Assembly (NCBI RefSeq): GCF_003725335.1
Contig: NZ_QIBY01000021.1
Location: 1 to 36,590 of the forward strand
DNA from: Parvibacter caecicola
GTDB taxonomy: Bacteria > Actinomycetota > Coriobacteriia > Coriobacteriales > Eggerthellaceae
Length of the DNA stretch: 36,590 nucleotides
Reading direction: 5' to 3'
Shown: in pieces, positions 32,269 to 36,590 of the stretch
Layout of the letters: every line of letters starts with the position of its first letter
How positions within the stretch are numbered: the first letter of the stretch is position 1
Position numbers and translations under genes: made by a program
The notes under the pieces: model-generated
What the model was told of the DNA's origin: nothing
Database searches by the model: none
Seen by the model: the letters and a program-made list of their open reading frames with translations, nothing else

Positions 32269-33516
32269 ATGACCAACTCATTTAGGTACCCGGGCGAGTT
32301 CGAGCCGCAAACCGACGTGTTTGTGGAGTGGCTGCCTTACGGCGAACCCATCAAGGGCTTCGATGCCCTGAAGCCGGTGACCGAGGTGGTGCGCAACCTT
32401 ATCGAGCACGGCGATGTGCAGGTGCACATAAACTGCTGCCCCATGGTGGAGGGCCTGCTGGAGAACTGCAAGGAAACGCTTACCGCCGCGGGCGTGGACA
32501 TCGAGCAGATTGACTTCCTGGAGTACCCGGAGGATCCCAATTCCTTCTACTTCCGCGATAACGGCCCCAATATCATGGTTAACGACGCCGGCGAAACCCT
32601 GGTGGTGAACCCCAGCTGGAGCTTCTATGGCCGCTACGAGACCAACGAAGGGCTGCGCGACCTGTCCCGCAAGATCGGCGTGCATGCCGCCGTGGGCCTG
32701 GGCTGCTACAACATTGTGAGCTCCGACATGGTGTCGGAAGGCGGCGACCGCGAATTTGACGGCGCGGGCGTGTTGATGTGCATCGAGGACACCGAAGTGC
32801 GCAAGCGCAACCCCGGCTTCACCCGCGAGGAAGTGGAAGCGGAGTTCAAGCGCATCTGGAACGTGGAGAAGGTTATCTGGCTGCCCCAGCCCCTCTACGA
32901 TGACGATGACTTCCGCATGGCCCCACTGGATTACGAAGCCGACGGCACCCCCATCGTGGGCGCCAGCTTCGCCGCCCATACCGACGAGATGTGCCGCTTC
33001 GTTGCCCGCGACACCATTTTGCTGGCGGAAGTGACCGAGGAGGAGGCCGCCACCAGCCCCATCTCCGCCGAGAACAAGCGACGCCTGGACGCCGCCTACG
33101 AGGCGGTTTCCAAGGCCACCGACGTGAACGGCAATCCTTACAAAATTCTGCGCATCCCCGCCTCCGGGCACATCCAGTACATCCAGCGCCCCGGCGATGA
33201 TCTGTACGACTACTACCACGAACTGGTAGGTGACGCCTTCATGGACGGCACCCCCTGGCCAGAGGACGAGCTGCATCTGTTCGGCGCCACCAGCTACTGC
33301 AACTTCCTGGTGTGCAACGGCATCGTGCTGGGACAGCGCTACTGGCAAGAGGGCATGGACGAGGCCATCCGCGAAAAGGACCAGCAGGCCGAAGCCGCAC
33401 TGCAGGCCGCATTCCCCGACCGCAAAGTGGTGATGATCGACTCGCTGGCGCTGAACATGGCCGGCGGCGGCGTGCACTGCTGGACCAAGAACGCCTACGT
33501 GCCCAAGGCCAACTAG
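32269..33516 (+). CDS. Agmatine deiminase-family (guanidino-group modifying) enzyme
   Basis: 415 residues, ATG 32269 with a near-perfect AAAGGAGG site. It belongs to the agmatine deiminase/PAD-porph branch. The expected catalytic residues are present: R96-D97 in F-R-D-N-G-P, Glu157 in S-E-G-G, His237 and Asp239 in A-A-H-T-D-E-M, and nucleophile Cys404 in G-G-G-V-H-C. The family hydrolyses a guanidinium group to a ureido group plus ammonia. It differs from typical agmatine deiminases: longer than the usual ~370, with an acidic inserted loop before His237 (D-D-D-D-F near 211-215), and E-G-G-D-R-E-F-D in place of the common E-G-G-S-x-H-x-D. The natural substrate is therefore uncertain. First gene of the operon. 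Confidence 0.82.
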   Translation: MTNSFRYPGEFEPQTDVFVEWLPYGEPIKGFDALKPVTEVVRNLIEHGDVQVHINCCPMVEGLLENCKETLTAAGVDIEQIDFLEYPEDPNSFYFRDNGPNIMVNDAGETLVVNPSWSFYGRYETNEGLRDLSRKIGVHAAVGLGCYNIVSSDMVSEGGDREFDGAGVLMCIEDTEVRKRNPGFTREEVEAEFKRIWNVEKVIWLPQPLYDDDDFRMAPLDYEADGTPIVGASFAAHTDEMCRFVARDTILLAEVTEEEAATSPISAENKRRLDAAYEAVSKATDVNGNPYKILRIPASGHIQYIQRPGDDLYDYYHELVGDAFMDGTPWPEDELHLFGATSYCNFLVCNGIVLGQRYWQEGMDEAIREKDQQAEAALQAAFPDRKVVMIDSLALNMAGGGVHCWTKNAYVPKAN

Positions 33517-33719
33517 CTTTTTCCGTCGGGGCGGGCCGGCCGTCTCCACACACCAGCCACCGGCCCTTCCCCTTTTGCCGGCGCGGCACGCGGCACTTGC
33601 CTGTTTCAAACGCGGCACTCGCCTGCCTGCGGCTGCCGCACCCGCCGCTGCCACCGCCCGGCCCAACCGTTCACCTGGGGCGCACCGCCCAGCCGCCTCT
33701 CTACCGAAAGGAAACCACC

Positions 33720-34772
33720 ATGGGAAACCCCATCCTCGGCCGCGACTTCATCAACCTGCGCGACTTCACCCCCGAGCAATTCCGCTACCTGCTGGACTTG
33801 GCTCACGAACTGAAAGCGGAAAAGCGCGCCGGCGTTGACCAGCGGCGCTTCGTGAACAAAGATGTCATCGCCCAGTTCGAGTGGGGCTCCACCCGCACGC
33901 GCTGCGCCTTTGAAACCTCCTGCCACGACCTGGGCCTGGGCTTCACCTATCTGTCCAACTCCCATGTGGGCGTGCAGGAAACCGTGAAGGACACCATCCG
34001 TGTGTTCAACGAGATGTACGACGCCATCGTGTGGCGCAGTCAGGGCCCCGAAAAATTCATGTACCAGATTGCCGAGTACGCCGACATCCCCGTGATCAAC
34101 GCCCTGACCACCGAAGATCACCCCACCCAAATGCTTGCGGACGCCATGACCCTGGAAGAGCTGTGGGGCGGCCCCGGCTCCTGCAAGGGCAAGAAGCTGG
34201 CCTACACCGGCGCCTGCGCCATTTCGCCGCTGTGGTATGGCCGCATGTGCGCGCTGCTGGGCATGGATTGCTACGCCATCGGCCCCGACCTGTACGACCA
34301 CAAGATGCTGCCCGAATACGTGGAAGAGCTGGAAGAGCTGTTCGCGAAGTGGGCCCCCAACAACAAGCTGGTCATCTCCGATGACGTGAACCTGCTGAAG
34401 GGCATGGACATCGTGACTACCGAAGAATGGGAGTACACCACTTCCTCCACCGGCGACGACCACGGCTACGACGCCTGGATGTCCTACGCGAAGGACCTCA
34501 TCCCCTACCGCCTTACCAGCGAACTGATGGAAGTGGTGGACAACCCCGACTGCGTGGTGCTGCACATGCTGCCGTCGCTGCACAACGCCGATCACTCGTT
34601 GGGACAGCAGCTGCTGGCCCAAGCCCCCGATGAGGAATCCCGCAAGATCATCACCGAGGGCATGGAGATTTCCGACGAACTGTTCGAGAAGCATGCGGCC
34701 GAAATCTTCCGCGAAGCCGGCAACCGCCAGCACACCATCAAGGCGGTCCTCGCCGCCACCATGGGCATCTAG
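33720..34772 (+). CDS. Ornithine/putrescine carbamoyltransferase-like enzyme with atypical acceptor site
   Basis: 350 residues from ATG 33720, with AAAGGAAA upstream; the longer frame from 33312 overlaps the deiminase. Carbamoyl-phosphate motifs are kept: S-T-R-T-R at 57-61, an Arg in V-W-R-S-Q-G, and H-P-T-Q at 134-137. The acceptor side is altered: the usual H-C-L-P is H-M-L-P at 282-285, losing the cysteine, and where ornithine enzymes have S-M-G this has D-A-W-M-S-Y-A (251-257). F-E-W-G precedes S-T-R-T-R instead of F-E-K. In the catabolic direction it would split a ureido compound into an amine and carbamoyl phosphate for carbamate kinase. The acceptor is probably neither plain ornithine nor putrescine. 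Confidence 0.8.
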   Translation: MGNPILGRDFINLRDFTPEQFRYLLDLAHELKAEKRAGVDQRRFVNKDVIAQFEWGSTRTRCAFETSCHDLGLGFTYLSNSHVGVQETVKDTIRVFNEMYDAIVWRSQGPEKFMYQIAEYADIPVINALTTEDHPTQMLADAMTLEELWGGPGSCKGKKLAYTGACAISPLWYGRMCALLGMDCYAIGPDLYDHKMLPEYVEELEELFAKWAPNNKLVISDDVNLLKGMDIVTTEEWEYTTSSTGDDHGYDAWMSYAKDLIPYRLTSELMEVVDNPDCVVLHMLPSLHNADHSLGQQLLAQAPDEESRKIITEGMEISDELFEKHAAEIFREAGNRQHTIKAVLAATMGI

Positions 34773-34847
34773 CCCCACCCAACAAACACTGGGGGGCGCT
34801 GCTGCGACAGACGCCGGCGCCTCCCGCCTTCTTGAAAGGATCCTTCC

Positions 34848-36128
34848 ATGGACACCAAGAAAAACAACCTGCGCGCATGGCTCACCGTTTTAGGCTGCGG
34901 CATGCTCATCGCCGGTTCCGTCACGTTCTATACGGTGGTCATCGGCAACTTCTTTGTGCCGGCCTCCGAGGCGCTGGGCTCCGACTACTCCAGCATCTCC
35001 CTGTACTCCACCCTGGTGTACATCGGCATCGCCTGCGGCCTTCCCTTTGTGGGCAATTGGCTGCCGAAGATACCCCCCATCGGCATTGCCGGCTTCGCCG
35101 CGCTGCAATCCATCATTGTGGCGGCGCTGTCGTTCAGCACCGATGTTATGTGGTGGTGGATTGGCGGCTGGCTCATCGGTGTGGGGATGGCCTTCACCAG
35201 CATCGTGTTCATCTCCACCGTGCTCACCAATTGGTTCACCCAGAAAACCGGCCTGGCCATCGGCCTGGCTTGGGCGCTGGCCAGCGTAGCGTCGGCCATC
35301 ATGAGTCCGGTCACCGTTTCCCTTATGGAGATGATGGACTGGCGCACCAGCCTGCTGATCTTCGCCATCGTGGGCGCAGTGCTGGCGGTGCCGGCGGCGC
35401 TGTTCCTGGTTTCCTACAGCCCGGAGCGCAAGGGCATGGTGCCCTACGGCTACGACCCCTCCGTGTCTGGCGAAGTGGTGACGGAATCCGGCGTGCCCGC
35501 CAAGCGCGCGGTGAAGTCGCTGGCCTTCGTGCTGGTGGCGCTGGCCCTGGCGTTGACGCAAATCGTGTCGGTCATCAACGCCTACTTCCCCATGTACGCC
35601 GAGAGCGTTGGGTTCGCCCCCACCGTTGGCGCCTTCATGATTTCCGTGGCCCTCATTTTCGACATCGTGCTTAACCCCGTTATCGGCATGACCATCGACA
35701 AATTCGGCGCCATCAAGGCGTTCGTGGCGTGGTCGTGCATTGGCATCCTGTCCATGCTCATCCTCATGGTGAGCGCCGGCAACGAGATCATTGCCTACCT
35801 GGGCGCCGGCTTGGGCGACACCTTGTACGTGCTGCTGGGCGTGGGCATCGCGAGCGTTGCCTCCACCGTGTTCGGCACCAAGGACTACGGCAAAATCTTC
35901 GCCTACATCACCATCTTCGGCTTCGCGGCCGGGTCCGTGGGCGGCTTCATCATCGCCTCCCTGTACGAGGGCACCGGCTCGTTCGAGGCAGTGTTCATCT
36001 TCTGCATCGTAACCATCATCGTCATCATGGCGGCCGTCATTGGCGCCGGCCTCAGCGGGAAGAAGCTTCCCCATGTCACCCAAGAGGCCGATTTGGCCGT
36101 GGAGGAGGAACTGGCCGGCGCGCGGTAG
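34848..36128 (+). CDS. MFS transporter, OFA/monocarboxylate-like
   Basis: 426 residues, ATG 34848 with GAAAGGA upstream. About twelve transmembrane helices in two six-helix halves, with a cytoplasmic central loop (P-E-R-K-G-M-V-P-Y-G-Y-D-P). N-W-F-T-Q-K-T-G-L-A-I-G-L-A near 129 is the loop/helix pattern of the oxalate-formate antiporter and monocarboxylate group. Agmatine and arginine pathways usually carry an APC-type antiporter (AguD, ArcD), so an MFS protein here is a substitution. It may import the substrate or exchange it for product. It lies 75 bases after the carbamoyltransferase, in the same operon. Confidence 0.85.
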   Translation: MDTKKNNLRAWLTVLGCGMLIAGSVTFYTVVIGNFFVPASEALGSDYSSISLYSTLVYIGIACGLPFVGNWLPKIPPIGIAGFAALQSIIVAALSFSTDVMWWWIGGWLIGVGMAFTSIVFISTVLTNWFTQKTGLAIGLAWALASVASAIMSPVTVSLMEMMDWRTSLLIFAIVGAVLAVPAALFLVSYSPERKGMVPYGYDPSVSGEVVTESGVPAKRAVKSLAFVLVALALALTQIVSVINAYFPMYAESVGFAPTVGAFMISVALIFDIVLNPVIGMTIDKFGAIKAFVAWSCIGILSMLILMVSAGNEIIAYLGAGLGDTLYVLLGVGIASVASTVFGTKDYGKIFAYITIFGFAAGSVGGFIIASLYEGTGSFEAVFIFCIVTIIVIMAAVIGAGLSGKKLPHVTQEADLAVEEELAGAR

Positions 36129-36160
36129 TTTCCTGAACTCTCTTTAGGCCTCCGCCCCTC

Positions 36161-36193
36161 GCGGGCGTCCCTGCAGGGCAAAGGGACGCCCGC
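36161..36193 (+). terminator. Perfect hairpin after the transporter gene
   Basis: A 12-bp stem (GCGGGCGTCCCT 36161-36172 with 36182-36193) with a 9-base loop begins 32 bases past the stop. No T-run follows, so it may be an RNA-stability stem or partial terminator that lowers carbamate kinase expression rather than a full stop. Confidence 0.45.
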
Positions 36194-36303
36194 GCCCAAA
36201 CAGTCTTGAGCTTTGGCGAAAGTGTGCGCGGAGCCCCCTCCCCTTCGCCTCGCAGCCGCCGCAGTTGAATCTTTTGCAACCGCCGCTCTTTGCTTCCACA
36301 TTT

Positions 36304-36393
36304 ATTCGCAGAGCAAACAATCTGTCTCTGCCTATGGGCACAACCCATAGGCGGCTGCAGCCTTAGGCCGAGATAGAATCTCGGCCCTACGGA
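36304..36393. repeat. 90-bp double-hairpin repeat, copy B
   Basis: Same length and order as copy A at 19452-19541. The right arm is near-identical (AGGCCGAGATAGAATCTCGG). The left arm is diverged (about 25 of 32 positions kept by eye) and the middle is replaced by another perfect hairpin, CCTATGGG...CCCATAGG (36331-36351). It sits in the 305-base spacer between the transporter and carbamate kinase genes; the only other feature of that spacer is the hairpin at 36161. Confidence 0.75.
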
Positions 36394-36433
36394 ACAACCC
36401 CAACTCATCCAATTCCCAGAGAAAGGAATTCCA

Positions 36434-36590
36434 ATGGCTTACATGAAAGGAGACGGCCCCTCGGTGGTCATCGCCCTGGGCGGCAACGCGCTGGGCAACA
36501 CGCCCCAGGAGCAGCTGGAGCTGGTGGCCAACACCGCCGTGCACATCGTGGACATGATCGCCGAGGGCATCAACGTGGTGGTTTCCCACG
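36434..36590 (+). CDS. Carbamate kinase (3' end outside window)
   Basis: 52 codons are visible from ATG 36434, with AGAAAGGAA upstream. [14 protein letters not shown] is the diagnostic N-terminus of carbamate kinases of the amino-acid kinase fold (glycine-rich phosphate site). The enzyme turns carbamoyl phosphate and ADP into ATP, CO2 and ammonia. It completes the deiminase-carbamoyltransferase route and is the ATP-yielding step. The symbol arcC would be usual, but the pathway substrate is not certain. Confidence 0.9.
   Translation, partial: MAYMKGDGPSVVIALGGNALGNTPQEQLELVANTAVHIVDMIAEGINVVVSH

Noticed and set aside
32278-33666. 462-codon minus-strand open frame
   Set aside because: Antisense to the deiminase; Val/His/Gly-rich shadow.
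1-36590. CRISPR array, tRNA, rRNA, insertion sequence or prophage
   Set aside because: No regularly spaced direct repeats with unique spacers, no cloverleaf or rRNA sequence recognised, and no transposase, integrase or phage structural gene among the coding regions.

Overview
The window reads as a high-GC Actinomycetota chromosome, most likely an anaerobic or microaerobic gut member of the Eggerthellaceae (Coriobacteriia). This is inferred from the gene set: a Tat-exported lysozyme, an LAKTG-type wall-anchored protein, a LuxR regulator with a polytopic membrane N-terminus, hydrogenase maturation genes, cytochrome bd, and an arginine/agmatine-style catabolic cluster. No 16S or tRNA is present to confirm it.

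Layout. 1-4.9 kb: 3' part of a GH25 lysozyme, a wall-anchored surface protein broken by two single-base frameshifts, and a lower-GC HTH-HipA-like kinase with a palindromic operator-like upstream region. 5-7.3 kb: a YdbS/YdbT pair of membrane PH-domain proteins. 7.6-10.2 kb: cydAB. 10.4-12.0 kb: hypD and hypC, separated by a compact unit with a 27-residue hydrophobic peptide on the minus strand and a promoter-hairpin-terminator unit on the plus strand (a candidate type I toxin-antitoxin). 12.3-15.1 kb: a small alarmone synthetase flanked by two 98-bp hairpin repeats, then adenine deaminase. 15.2-16.4 kb: ECF sigma factor and probable membrane anti-sigma. 16.6-19.4 kb: hypF. 19.4-19.9 kb: a cluster of palindromic repeats. 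19.8-25.1 kb: glucose-6-phosphate isomerase, an orphan LytTR regulator, a PepV-like dipeptidase and a ZIP metal transporter. 25.3-26.5 kb: YbjQ-family protein and a MerR/TipAS regulator.

26.6-36.6 kb looks devoted to amino-acid or guanidino-compound metabolism. A PucR regulator is divergent from an ornithine cyclodeaminase-family gene and a PLP aminotransferase. After about 0.86 kb of structured non-coding DNA, a membrane LuxR regulator is divergent from an agmatine deiminase-family enzyme, a carbamoyltransferase with altered substrate-binding motifs, an MFS transporter and the start of carbamate kinase. Deiminase plus carbamoyltransferase plus carbamate kinase is the standard logic for making ATP from a guanidino compound. 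The unusual motifs mean the real substrate need not be arginine or agmatine.

The most novel items are the hypC-hypD small peptide/small RNA unit, the covarying 98-bp hairpin repeats, a second 90-bp repeat family, and the atypical carbamoyltransferase operon. Two coding genes are cut by the window edges (lysozyme and carbamate kinase).
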